This document shows, in pieces, positions 11,667 through 23,703 of a DNA stretch of 64,000 nt. The position numbers were made by a program, and so were the translations under genes. This DNA comes from Argopecten irradians (taxonomy: Eukaryota; Mollusca; Bivalvia; Pectinida; Pectinidae), in the NCBI RefSeq assembly GCF_041381155.1, contig NC_091137.1, forward strand, positions 22,799,655 through 22,863,654. Direction: 5' to 3'. The notes beneath the pieces are model-generated. The model did no database searches, was not told where the DNA came from, and saw nothing but the letters and a program-made list of their open reading frames with translations. Position 1 is the first letter of the stretch. Each line of letters opens with the position of its first letter.

Positions 11667-14600
11667 TCAATGTACAAATAACATATCTTGTAGCACTGAA
11701 TTTTCTTTTTTTCGGCTATGTTTTCTTTTTTGTCTTGGTTGTATTGGTGGTGGTCTTGTTTCAAATACTGATGCTAAGTCATTACTATCAATAGCTTTAT
11801 ACAATATCCTCAGTTCTGATTTCATCCTCTTTACCACTAATGTATTAACATTTTTTGACACATTTTCATTCACAAACTCCGGAAATTCTGCTGGAATCAC
11901 CATTGCATGGCGAGAGCTATTTAAGTCTGTTATCCTAGGGTAGGAACTACCATCATAAACTGAAATCCAGTTCTTTTTGAAGTTAAAGTCATAGTAGAAA
12001 CCACACAAGTCTTTAAGCAAGTCAGCTGCAAAAAGCAAAGAAAATAATTATTATCTTGTCCTTACAATGAGCTATAAGGCAATCAAGGAACTCAAATGCA
12101 GATAACTGTACAAAATAAGACCTTATCTATATCTAGCAATGAAGGTCCACAAACTTAGGTTCATGCTTGATCAAAAACCCCTTTTAAATGGGTATTCTGT
12201 CTTCGCATATTACAAAGTTAGCTCCCTTGCGGGAAGGTATCATTTGTAACGTCAATATTTTTTTAGCGCAATACATGTTGTTTTCTCCGAACATGACGTT
12301 ACGCTCCCTTACACATGACGTCACAATCAATACCTTCCTGCAAGTGCAGATAACTTACATGTAATGTGCAAATTTGGTATTGTTGAATTTCGTTTCACAG
12401 AAGGGAATTTTTGCAGTAGTTCATGTTTACAAAGAACATAATCCAAATATCAAGTGTTGCTCCTCTACAAAATTCTGTATGTCTAGTCTAGATATTCTAC
12501 ATTATATATGGTTCAATTTACCAGTAAGTTACAGTTACAGTTCAAAAACTTTCCAAGATGTTCAGAGCTAGCCCAACCAAATTGGACCACTTATGCATGA
12601 TACATATACTGCTCATAGGAGTAATATTCAACTATAGCTTCCATTAGACAGTGTGTCTAAACAACTAAATATTCAAGTGGTATAGGGCGAGAGTAGTTTA
12701 ATTGCCACCAACTGGGCTCGAACTCACGACCCTGGACATGGGTATTGGTATGATAGAGCTAAAAGGAAATTTACTATTTACAATCAAAACCTGCTAAATA
12801 CTCCCTACCCCTTTCAATTATGTTTGAACATGCACACACTCAGGTTCTATCTCCAACAAAGTCTCTCAATCTCCTATAGCTTTCATTTGGAATATTCTAC
12901 AACATCAAATATTAAAAGGTGAAAGTATTGTGCAGCCAGTCTTGCTCAAACCTGTGACCCCATAATTACTTATCCATCACTCTTCCGACTTAGCTAAAGG
13001 GACATTCTCCCTGGAGGATAGCTTTGAGATGACTTTATCTTTATAATATGCAATTAAAACATACTACACTGGTGTTCAGGCACATTTGACAATGCCTTAG
13101 CATACTAACCAAGTGAGTCGTCATTTACAACTACCTCTCCAGCCAGATCAGGTAAGTGTTTGATTCTCCTTACATCTAAAACAAAAGTAAACACAAACGT
13201 GTACATGGTTAATTAACACTGGCAGTAATATAATTCACAAGTATGTAAGCATGTTATATCCAATTCAAATTGTATGGCTATTTGGGACTGAAGAAAGTGG
13301 TCTTATTAAGCAGGTGGTCTTTATACAGAGGTCGTTGCTAAAACAGGTTTTACTGTATCAGATATCATACCTGGCCGACAAAGAATATCACATGAAGAAT
13401 CATCCAATTTATCCATCGATTGCTGTCGGAGATACAAAGGTTCATAAAGGCACTTGGCAGCTGGCAGCATTTGTCTTTGTTGTAAGTAAAAGAGAGTAAG
13501 CATAGTCCATGTGACACTGTGGGGTAAAGCATTGGCCCCCTCTTTACAGAGTCCCCTATAGGCTGCCCATGTTTTGAGAATTCGCACAAGGGAGCAGAAC
13601 CGTTCATCTAGTGCCCCCATAGTATACAGCATCTCACAGTTTATCACTGGATTATTTTTGCTGTAAAAATAAAGTTTACATTAAATTTGAGTTCATTAAT
13701 TGTCCTATAAATATATATAACAATATCTTAAAATCATATTATTTTTTATAAAAGTTAACAGAATCTATTTCTATCAGTAGTAGTGATACATCTATAAACA
13801 TATAAACAATACAAAGATTGTTTTTAATGGTATGTTTATTTAGGAAAAACAGGAATCAAGATAAAAATAAAACATTCTCTATGAAACTGATTTCGCACAT
13901 TAAAAAAATAAAAAAAGGATTGAAATTTAACAAGAGATCCCAGAGGGATCTTGGCGCCCACCAAAGAAAGATCTATGTCTGACAATGGAAAGAGGGATCT
14001 TTTCCCTGCTTTTCAAACTTTTTCAAACACATGACATATAAAATTTGAGACAGATCGCTATAGTACTTTCTAAGAAATAGTGGTAACAAACTTCAACAAT
14101 GAAATCTAAGATGGCCGCCGGTTGGCCATCTTGTTTACCGATCAGTCCCGAAAGGCATTATGCATCAGTCCTAAAAGGTACTATGCACAACTAGGGTACA
14201 AGGGGAACCTACACATAAAATTTGAGAAAGATCCCTTCAGTACTTTCTGAGAAATAGCGGTAACAAACTTTAACAATCAAAATCCAATATGGCCGTCGGT
14301 CGGCCATCTTGTTTACCGATCGGTCCCAATTAACAATATGCACAACTAGGGTTCTTGGGGAACCTTCATATTAAATTTGTAAACGATACCTTCAGTACTT
14401 TTTGAGAAATAGCGGTAACAAACTTTAACTATCAAAATCCAAGCAATCTTGTTGACCGATCGGTCCCAAAATGCAATATGCACAACTAGGGCCCTAGGGG
14501 AACCTATATATGAAATTTGAGAAAGATCCCTGCAGTACTTTTTGAGAAATAGCGGTAACAAACTTTAACTATAAAAATCCAAGATGGCTGCCTGTCGGCC

Positions 14601-17600
14601 ATCTTGTTGACCGATCAGTCCCAAAATGCAATATGCACAACTAGAGTCCTAGGGAAACCTGTACATAAAATTTGAGAAAGATCCCTTCAGCACTTTTTGA
14701 GAAATAGCGGTAACAAACTTTAACTATCAAAATCCAAGATGGCCGCAGTCGGCCATCTTGTTGACCGATCGGTCCCAAAATGCAATATGCACAACTAGAG
14801 TCCTAGGGGAACCTACATATGAACTTTGAGAAAGATCCCTTCAGCACTTTCTGAGAATTAGCGGTAACAAGAATTGTTAACGGACGGACGGACGGACAGA
14901 AGGACGGAAGGACAGACGGACGACGGACCACGGACGAAAGGCGATTTGAATAGCCCACCATCTGATGATGGTGGGCTAAAAAGTGAAGTTTACAATTTAA
15001 GATTTTAATCATCTTTTTTTTTATTATGACAATATTTTAAAGCGAATATGTAAATGCAAATAGGCATCATGGACATTGATTCAAACTATGCCATAATGTG
15101 CATACCTACCATTAGTACCTGATAATATTTTCCAGGCCTAACATATTCATAACCATACCCCATTCCTTATTCATGAAGAACTGGTAAAATGCTTCTACCA
15201 ACAACTTCCAGTTACATGTCTTTCTTTGAAGATTTAAGTAAACCTCAACTTCAAAGCAATGACCATCAAAGGACCAAACTACCTGTCTCATCTGTTGTTG
15301 CACACATGGCCTTCAATTTTGTCATGTCATATTACAGGGATGGATATTATGACAGTAATGGTAACCCCTGGAATATCATCAACAGTGGCCATGGCCAGTT
15401 GCCAGACATTGACAGCTGGTCATGATCCCTGATTTTTCTCCTGTTACATTATTTTGTAAATGTAATCCGACTTTCCCCAACCATCTTAATCTGGTGTGTC
15501 CTTAAATGACCAGGACTGTTAAAAGGAAATAAAGTAATTAAACAAAAATAAATTAATTCCATCAATTCATTGGACTGCTACCACCCTGCTTGACCTTTTT
15601 GACCTTGAGGTAAGATAAAAGTTTTACAGTTTAGGAACAAAACATACCTTACCTTTCTTTTAAAACTCTACCAACTGATATGTCACATATGACATTTGAA
15701 GGAATGTGCTGAACTTTGATAATTGGCACTTTCGCCCATGGGAAAAAACTTTCTAATTTCAGTGAGGCAGCATGTTTCAGTTTATTCCTAATCTGGTTAA
15801 AGTTTTCCTAAAAAGAAAGAATGTGAAAATCAAACTACATGGAAAATAAAATACAGGTTTAAAGATAGACTAGTTCACACATACTATGATAGAAAATAAC
15901 TTAATAATAATACATTAAGAAGTAGCAAATTGGCATAAAAACATATATTCAATCTAGGATTTGGACAGTGGACTATAGCTACAGTTAAATTTTGTACCTG
16001 ATATTTGAAAACATAAATGTTATATAAACTGGGAGGCCTGGACCTTCACAACATATATGTGAAATTTGATAATGGTATCGGAGGATAGAGGAATCAAAAC
16101 TGATGATTACACTGATGATAACAAACATCTATTGTCAAAATCCATGACATCAAATTTTTGGCCATTTTAATCCCCATTTAACTTTTATGTTATAACAAGA
16201 GCTGTTGGAGAACAGCAAAGCTCGCCTATTCAGAAGAAGTTGATGTTCAAGTATTTACTATTTAAACATGGAAATATGACAAATTAACAGACTCAAAAAA
16301 CCCTAAAGGCCCCCAAATTGGTTGTATTATCACATTCAGCATCAATACACATTAGGAAAATGAAATCATAAACATTTATGATGACTTATGCTTAAACAAT
16401 TGACAAAATAGAAACTTGCTCAAAAACTTTAACATGGAAATATGACAAATTAACAGACTCAAAAACCCCCTAAAGGGCCCCAAATTGGTTGTATTATCAC
16501 GTTCAGCATCCATAAACATTAGGAAAATAAAATCATAAACATTTATGATGACTTAAGCTTAAACAATAGACAAAATAGAAACTTGCTCAAAAACTTTAAC
16601 ATGGAAATATGACAAATTAACAGACTCAAAAAAACCCTAAAGGGCCCCAAATTGGTTGTATTATCACGTTCAGCATCCATACAAATTAGGAAAATAAAAT
16701 CATAAACATTTATGATGACTTAAGCTGAAACAATTGACGAAACAGAAACTTGCTCAAAAACTTTAACGTGATATGGGACGCCAACGCTGACGCCGACGCT
16801 GACGCCGGGGTGACAACATTAGCTCCCCCTATTCTTCGAATAGGCGAGCTAATAATTATAAGAATAATGAGAAATTAAAACATTTAATGTAAAATATTCC
16901 AGATTGTTCTTTTAATCAAATTACTTTTATCTAATGACTTCATACGCCATTTAATTTCACTTAGAAATGTATAGTGCGCAGGTATGTTCTTCAGTTTTAA
17001 TTATGAACAAAATATTACAAAATTATCTCAATTTTTGCATCTTCATTCAAAACATTTTGCATACATATTATGTAGCTTTCAAGTAACAAATCACGGTTCT
17101 ATTGTAAAATAATGAAAATAATATGAAAATAGGAATGGTGCCGACAATACGTTTCAGTTTGAAAGTGCTTGTCAAAGTGATTCTTTGGTCAGAGTTGTAA
17201 GTTACAGAAAAATGAAACAAAATAATTGTTGCATTACAGCCATCGACACTAATTTAGGACCGAGGGTCCAAGGCCTCTACAAATCTTGACAGGCCCCCTG
17301 ATTTTGTGTTGCAGAGGGTCCACTGGGCCACTTAATTTTGCATGTTTATATAATCTTTATAAATTTACTGAAATATATTATCATTTGTTTCATTTATTTG
17401 TTAAAATAAACTTATGTTTGAACAATGTTCTATGAGACAAAATAACATATCAGATTCCATCAGATTCAAATTAGTTGGGTACCGATTTTTGAGCCCCGAT
17501 AAATTTGCAAGGGCTCTCATTTTCTTTCTTTGGGGAGACAGATGGTCTCCATTTCCAATAAAGTTAGTATCTAAGTCTGCATTACCTTATCTGTTGATAG

Positions 17601-20600
17601 TACAATATCTAAGTCGCCTCCCCTACATCCCAGCTTGGTGACAGATGAACCATGGATGGCAGCTGGATCGTTTGAAACAGCTTCCCTCACAACTTTGAGG
17701 ATCTCATTATACACCATGAAGTAGACAAGTTGGTGGTGGTAGGTTTGTCTCAGAAAGGCATCTAAGTGCATTAACTGCTCATTTACCTTAAAGAACAATA
17801 ATCTCGTATACTGTCAATATATATACACTTAAGCAGTAAAACTTATGTTAGAGATTCTTGCCCCAGAAATTTATGCTACATGCCAAATGTATTTTCTTTA
17901 TATCATTTATATAATAATAATAATTGATTATTGCTCCAAACTATTCAAATATCACTTTTCAGGTTTGTGCTTAAAGGAGTAGATCAAGAGCCTAAAAGGG
18001 TCAAAAATAACCCTATTCATTATCTTAATTAAGTGGTTTGATAATGATAATTGAGCCGAATAAATACTAACGTATGTTTACAGGATCACAAAATTTCCTT
18101 GCCATACTCATTTACACATATATGTATGGTAATAATATCATATCTACATAAAAACAAAATGATAAAGAAACATTACATAAATTCTATTAAATTCATTTGA
18201 ATTCAACCATTGCAGATTTCAGAAAATTCCGATTTTTAGGAACGTGATCTTGTTGAAAGTACCAGAAACAGACTAAAGGAACATAGCTATTTAACAAGAG
18301 TAGAAATCTGCATATCCTATATAGTAACAACATGTTACATAAGATGTGGATGGCTTAGTCTAGTTTTTGAAGTAATACATTTGTCCTACGGTATGTACTA
18401 GAAAATGAAAATATTGATAAAGTTACTTACAGTTTCTTTCTCCTTCAGAATTCCATTAATACGAAAAGGGCTTCTTCCAACAGTCAAGTAGCCAGTGAAC
18501 TTGTTTTGTGAATCCAGCCAGCTCTGCCCCTGCTTATTTCTGCTTTTCAATATTACAGACTGTGTGTTTATCTGTGGCCAAATAGATGGAATATATGATC
18601 AAATACAAACATAATCATATCAGTTAGAGTTAGACATTATCAGAGTGGTAGTTATGGCTTCTATCAGTATGATTATCATAAGTTTTTAATAATTCTATTG
18701 TTTCTTTAATAGCGTTCGATTGAACAAGGTGTTTGTGACGTTTCAGTACTGAAATTTGGAAGTCCTATAATCCAAATCCCATAGTCCAAATAATTGAATG
18801 TGTGTCTTCTTTACATTCCTCTTATAAAACAGATGATTGATGTACTGTCTGTTGATGAATTGTTTCCTCAGTGAGTTTACCATTACCAGAAGATCAATGA
18901 CTACAGTGTTTGAGTTGTTGTCTAAGGAATGCTGGGTCCAGTTTCAGGAACATTCCTCAAATTTAAGAAAATTTCTTAACTTCAAATTCTCCATATAGCA
19001 AAGCATTACAGATAATGAATTCCTTAAAGTTAGGGAATGTTCATGAAACTGGGTCCAGATCTAGACTTATGGTGACAGTATCTGCTCTTCTAATTCTGTA
19101 TTCAATCTTTGCATATTACAGAGTTAGCTCCCTTGCAGGTAGATACATGTATCCATTATTACGTCATTGTTTTTAATATTTTATGGGTGCAGTTCACATA
19201 ATTTTCCCTAAAAGGTATGGTGGGACTCTCGCTTATACATGACGTCAAAATCAATACCTACACACAAGGGCAGATAACTCTGTAATATGTAAACACAGAA
19301 TTGTTAAGAAAAACTTTGCACCAGAGAAGGATGCTATTTTCACCAAAGCTACATATGTATGACATCATTCACGTTTACCAAGACCTCTATATACTGTATA
19401 ACATATGAAAAATTCATGTGTATTTTCTTTTGTAATTTTGAGCTTTGATATCATTTTGTAGATAGAAATATCCATCATTAGCTTATCATAATGGAGCAAT
19501 AGAGACAAGGATATAAAAAGAAAATCCAGTTTTTATATTGGTGGCTTCATATACAATGTATAGTTGATACAAAAACAAGAAATATTTCATTATACAGCTA
19601 CAGTAGTATATGTTATAGCTCATATATGAAATCTGACATTTCAATATATTTATTAAATAATTTTTAATTTTGATTTTACATCACCTCAGTTAAAGCTGCA
19701 ATAAAGACTTAATAGTAATTATTTACATATATACTTACAAAGTTTACAAGTAAATTGTCCTTGATGTCTTTGTCTACCTTCTGAAGTTCTGTTCTGGAAA
19801 TTGCATTGCATCTATCAGCATTTATTGTATTGTTCTCAACCATTGACCAGTAGGAGCTTTTATGGATCAGACTTTTCCTTAAAGTTTGTTGTCTTTGAAA
19901 CTGTGGAATTTCTGTTTGGCCAAGAGTTCCTGACTCAGTTATCACATTCTGATGACTTGTTTCTTTAATTTCTGCTTTGTTTTGATTTTGTTCTTCTATC
20001 ACTTTGTCACTTTGAAGTTTTACTGCAAAAAAATAGAAACCAGTTATCAATATCATATAATTTGACTCATATCATGTCTTTGATTTTTTCAAATAATAAC
20101 TAAATAATATTTTTTTCAAACAATAATTCACACATCTAAGTGACATTTAATTGTTTTCTATGTTTGTATTTGGTAACTCTATATTGCATATCACTACATT
20201 TTATTTTGAGCTCGATTTTTGCTAGTCCTAACATTAGCTGCAATATTGAAGCTCAAAAGACAGATAATTGTTTTTTTCTAAATGCTATTGGAGCAACGTA
20301 ATTTTTGTTGAAGCTAGGCTATTTACCCCTTTGTATGCATGTTTAGCCAGTTTTATATCTTTTACATTTATACACCTACTAGGCAATGTATCCGGAAAGT
20401 CAGTCAGATTTGTGTTACATATAAATAATTAATATAGCAGTCTTTTGAAAGAAAAATGTACAGCACTTCTACAGACATCTTGTGAGCAGTAAGATAACTA
20501 GATATTAACTTATGATTGTTATGTTAGGTTTTGTTTAAACATGTACATATCCAGTCAGTCCACCTGTGTTATTTTTTAATATTTATTACAAAGACTATTT

Positions 20601-23441
20601 ATATGAAAATAGTAACCTAATTGACCTTTTTGGCCCCATCATTTGTACAATTTGGAATCCCCACCCTATAAGGATGCTACCATTGCATTATGAGTGCTAT
20701 CCCATACTTAGTTTCAGAGAAGAAGTCGTTTATATCGAAATAGCCAAATTGACCCCTTTTGACCCCGCTCTTCAGGTCCCCGAGGGGTCAGCCCCATCAT
20801 TTGTACAATTTTGAATCCCAACCCTATAAGGATGCTACCATTGCATTATGAGTGCTATCCCATGCTTAGTTTCAGAGAAGAAGTTGTTATATGAAAATAG
20901 CCAAATTGACCCCTTTTGGCCCCACCCCTCAGGCCCCTGGTCAGCCCCATCATCTGTACAATTTTCAGTCAGTAATCCATAATGATGCTATCAGTCAAAT
21001 TTTGTTAAATTCCGACCAGCATTTTCACTATGAGATAGTCCAGGGGTGAAGAAGTATATTGTTGACAGACAGACGACAGACGCGGTGGTAGGTAACACAG
21101 TTCATAATGATAACTCTGCTCTATAATTATAGAGTAGGTCTTGGTTTTCCCAGAATTTTTCTAAATTATTCTTAAAACAGTTTATATTAGGTGATAATAT
21201 AACAGATTCTATAAGAGAGTTCCAAATTCTGACAGTTCGCACAGTAAAATAGTTTTTCCTCAATGTTGATGTTGAATGTAGGGGGTAGAGATTTTTTTTA
21301 GTTTCCTTCGAGCTCTAGCACTATGTTTGGGGGCCACATCTGACTAAAAGCCTATACAGTTACAGCAGTCTTTATCATATAAACCAGAAATCATTTTGAA
21401 CACCTCAATCATGTCCCCACGCATACGCCGGTATGATGAACTGGGCAATTTCAGTTTTTTCAGCCTTTCCTCGTAAAGGTTCTACGTAACATACCAAACA
21501 TTGAATTGGTTTTTATTACTTTGTTGCTGATATGGTTTTCAAAGCTTAAATCTGATACTATAGTTACTCCAATGTCTTTCTCACTTGTTGTAGTCAGCAG
21601 TTGTTTGTATCAGTACACTCTCCAATATGCATGTGTTTACATTTGTCCAGGTGCATTTTTAATAACCAATCTTCACTCCATTTGCTCATGGTATCCAAAT
21701 CGTTTTGCAGGATTTTCCTATCTTCTTTGTTGGAAATTATTTTGAAAATTTTTGTGTCGTCTGCAAAAAGATATATCTCAGAGTTTACTAGATTAGGGAG
21801 CTCATTAATTAAGATGACTAAGAGAAGTGGTCCGAGCACTGAACCTTGTGGTATTCCAGAAGTGACTTTTGTCCACTCTGAATCTTAATCATAATTAGAT
21901 ATGATGAATCCTTTCCGTAACATTTTGACCTAGTTTATTGAGGAGACGTTGGTGAGAGACCTACTCCCATAACATAAGAGTCGACTGGTCAGCCGTTTTT
22001 TTATCCGCCGTTATTTTGCCGACTCTCATTTCCGAAGGGTTATTTCTTTGATGCAGCTTCCGACGTCAGATGAAGGCGGAAGGAAAAGTGCAATAATATC
22101 AATATTTATAGCCCTAACAGTGATAACATTGATGTGTACTTACAGTTTAGGTAGTAATTATCCCATTTATCTTGGAAAACCATAACTCGAGGCCTCATAA
22201 AATAGTATTTCAGTGGATTAGATATGATGAATCCTTTCCGTAACATTTTGACCTAGTTTTAAATATGGCCGCTGGTTACTACAAAAAATGAAACATTGAT
22301 TCATGCGGGCAGAATGCAAGTAAAAATTAAGGCAGCTAGTGCAAGCGTTTTCGGGACTTTGCAATTCGTTTTTTCTATTTACCGGCCAGTTCGCTATCAA
22401 CATGAAGTTTTGTCTGGGTCATGAAAGTTTACTTTAGGAGATGTTAATATTTACTTTAGATGGATTTTACCGTTGGTTTTGTCAAAATACTTGTTGATTT
22501 ATGAAAAAGAGGTAGGTATTTGACATTGATGACTATTTAAATATGATTTAAACGTTTTATATTGTCACAATCCAAACTTTGAAAATGTTACCCTCAGCAT
22601 CGGGTAAATGGCCTATCAGAAGTTAGAGGTTAGAAACGACGTAATGTTCCAAAAGTGTCTCGTCGTGCTATACCTCTAACATTGTTGGAGTAATGAGGGA
22701 CCATGTTGAAGGCCTTTTTGCAATCCATGTATTTTTTATGCATTTTTCAGCTCTTATAATAGTCTAATGTTTGACTTACAATGTAGTGGTAACAGTACTA
22801 GGCTGTTTCCGATTATAGGGTTTTACTGGTTGGACCAAGGTGCCCTTTGGCGCTTATGAAATAAGAAAGAAAACGACCATATGTACACTTTAGTGGGTAT
22901 TTTCTATACATGTGTATAGGAAGTTTTGCAATATATTATTGACAGAACGTCAAGCTCCTTTGTAGTCCGCTAAACCTGCCTATATGATTAGGGTGGTTTT
23001 TTTGCCTAATATAAGCCTAATAGTTAGGCAGGTTTAGCGTACTAAGCTCTTGTGATACACTGTGCACAGGGCCTCTTTACTAATGATGATATATATAAGA
23101 TAGGTCACGTCTATTTACATACATTACACATGTAAATAGACGTGACCTATCTTATATATATCATCATGTGTAATGTATGTAAATAGACGTGACCTATCTT
23201 ATATATATCATCATTAGTAACGAGGCCCTGTGCACTGTGTTGACTGTATAACCAGACGAAATTGACTACATTGTAACATGTTAGCGTTGTAAGAATATGA
23301 ATTGTACGTTGTCGTAAGATTACTTGTATTGATACCACGCGTACCTGAACTTTTGTACAAAAATGTCTGTAGAAATGGGGTTTTCCTAAAGAGAAAATTA
23401 CTGCAGCTGTATACACGACCGCCACACATGGTCGCAGCCAT
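11667..23441 (-). CDS. MTPAP: Mitochondrial poly(A) RNA polymerase (MTPAP-like)
   Basis: Eight coding exons keep frame: 23441-23345, 20022-19739, 18571-18431, 17786-17586, 15807-15653, 13660-13371, 13175-13110, 12025-11667; 530 aa (human MTPAP is 582). The N-terminus (MAATMCGGRVYSCSNFLFRK) lacks acidic residues and has Arg/Lys and Ser, as a matrix-targeting peptide does. The nucleotidyltransferase core shows HGSSV (G220-S221), GGDLD (D232, D234) and CDIS (D283), which together supply the three metal-binding aspartates. Residues about 305-360 (YTMGALDERFCSLVRILKTW) match the central domain and exon 8 (LLKDLCGFYYDFNFKKN) the PAP-associated domain; NVSKNVN near 455 resembles MTPAP. The enzyme adds A tails to mitochondrial transcripts. 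Exon 1 is inferred from its ATG, GTACGC donor and phase; the other exons are strong. The tail is basic (PRQKRKHSRKK). Confidence 0.88.
12191..12380. mobile_element. Foldback MITE-A, copy 2 (MTPAP intron 7)
   Basis: Ends gcatattacaaagttagctc and the complement of gataacttacatgtaatgtgc mirror each other, with inner pair cttgcgggaaggtat and ataccttcctgcaag. It contains tgacgtcac. Sits in the intron between MTPAP exons 7 and 8. Confidence 0.75.
12690..12765 (-). repeat. tRNA-like SINE head remnant
   Basis: On the minus strand the block gtgagttcgagccca resembles a pol III B box (GGTTCGANTCC), preceded by an A-box-like region near 12755. Too decayed to delimit. A similar block (ggtttgagcaagact on the minus strand) is at 12935-13010. 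Confidence 0.35.
13929..14982. mobile_element. Tandem-array element E1 (MTPAP intron 5)
   Basis: Begins aacaagagatcccagaggga (a palindrome GATCCCnnnGGGATC after AACAAGA), then about six diverged units of 140-155 bp. Each unit holds aaatttgagaaagatccc, a tagcggtaacaaactttaac block, a ccaagatggccg/cggccatcttg palindrome and atgcacaactagg. It closes with a ggacggacggacggacag-type linker (14880-14935) and the hairpin tagcccaccatc/gatggtgggcta. Non-coding. The same family in the other orientation is at 61390-61933. Confidence 0.8.
16194..16853. mobile_element. Tandem-array element E2 (MTPAP intron 4)
   Basis: Begins aacaagagctgttggagaac with the palindrome CTGTTggaGAACAG, then three near-identical units of about 167 bp (each starting aacatggaaatatgacaaat), a gacgccnacgct linker at 16770-16810, and the end hairpin attcttcgaataggcgagct, complementary to agctcgcctattcagaag at the other end. 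Non-coding. Unit similarity is higher than in E1, so amplification was more recent. Confidence 0.8.
19092..19302. mobile_element. Foldback MITE-A, copy 3 (MTPAP intron 2)
   Basis: Left aattctgtattcaatctttg then gcatattacagagttagctc; right gataactctgtaatatgtaa then acacagaatt. The ends mirror each other and the copy carries acatgacgtcaaaatc. A partial end of the same family (gataactctgtaatacgcaa) is at 63289-63310. Confidence 0.75.
20560..21150. mobile_element. Tandem-array element E3 (MTPAP intron 1)
   Basis: Three diverged units of about 150 bp (shared words ccctataaggatgctaccat and gagtgctatcccat), a gacagacagacgacagac linker at 21064-21083, and an end palindrome ctctataattatagag followed by taggtcttggttt. 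The right end has the same plan as E1 and E5. Confidence 0.7.
21150..21890 (-). mobile_element. CR1/Jockey-like LINE fragment (MTPAP intron 1)
   Basis: Minus-strand pieces read LFADDTKIF (the F/Y-ADD box of reverse transcriptase), WLLKMHLDKCKHMHIG, and further on LPSSSYRRMRGDMIEVFKMI, the order expected near the C-terminus of CR1-type ORF2. A stretch between the pieces is missing, so it is an internally deleted 3' fragment. Confidence 0.8.
21896..22260. repeat. Direct repeat pair of about 43 bp
   Basis: The block attagatatgatgaatccttt followed by ccgtaacattttgacctagt occurs at about 21896-21938 and again at 22218-22260, essentially unchanged, with about 280 bp between. Its cause is not clear. 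Confidence 0.7.
22800..22880 (+). repeat. Dispersed repeat shared with the right window end
   Basis: The sequence around gtttccgattatagggtttt and actggttggaccaagg is matched at 63880-63930 (gttttcgattatacggtttg, actggttggacctag). It lies in MTPAP intron 1. Confidence 0.55.
23050..23240. mobile_element. Palindromic MITE, part-duplicated
   Basis: Block gataggtcacgtctatttac and its complement alternate three times (about 23100, 23130, 23180), each flanked by atatatataagatagg or its complement, between cagggcctctttactaatga and tcattagtaacgaggccctg. A related piece is at 24955-25012 (cagggccttgttactattga). Confidence 0.7.
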
Positions 23442-23523
23442 GTTGGAATAACTTAATGTGCAAACCAGGAACTGGTTCGAGATTTCCGGATTTCCAAAAC
23501 GAAAAAAAAATATATAAATACAT

Positions 23524-23548
23524 CAAGGACGTATATGATAAATCCTTG
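23524..23548. mobile_element. 25-bp terminal-only hAT-like element
   Basis: Starts CAAGGACGTATATGA and ends TAAATCCTTG; flanked by a perfect 8-bp direct repeat AAATACAT (23516-23523 and 23549-23556). Its ends equal those of the 622-bp element at 57368-57989, which also has a perfect 8-bp duplication. It lies 83 bp upstream of the MTPAP start codon, in or near its promoter or 5' UTR. Confidence 0.75.
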
Positions 23549-23703
23549 AAATACATTGATATAGTAAATGTTATATTTTCATTTAATGAAATAAATTCTG
23601 AATTATTCCATTTTTTACATACCAATGACCAGAGATAAATAGATCTAACACTGTTAGACTTTTTGCATCCTCGCGATACTCCAGGGGTTCCGATCGTTAC
23701 ACC

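Noticed and set aside
15112-15303. Minus frame with LLVEAFYQFF, slightly like a PAP-associated domain
   Set aside because: MTPAP already has this domain in exon 8, and the frame lacks usable splice sites in phase 2.
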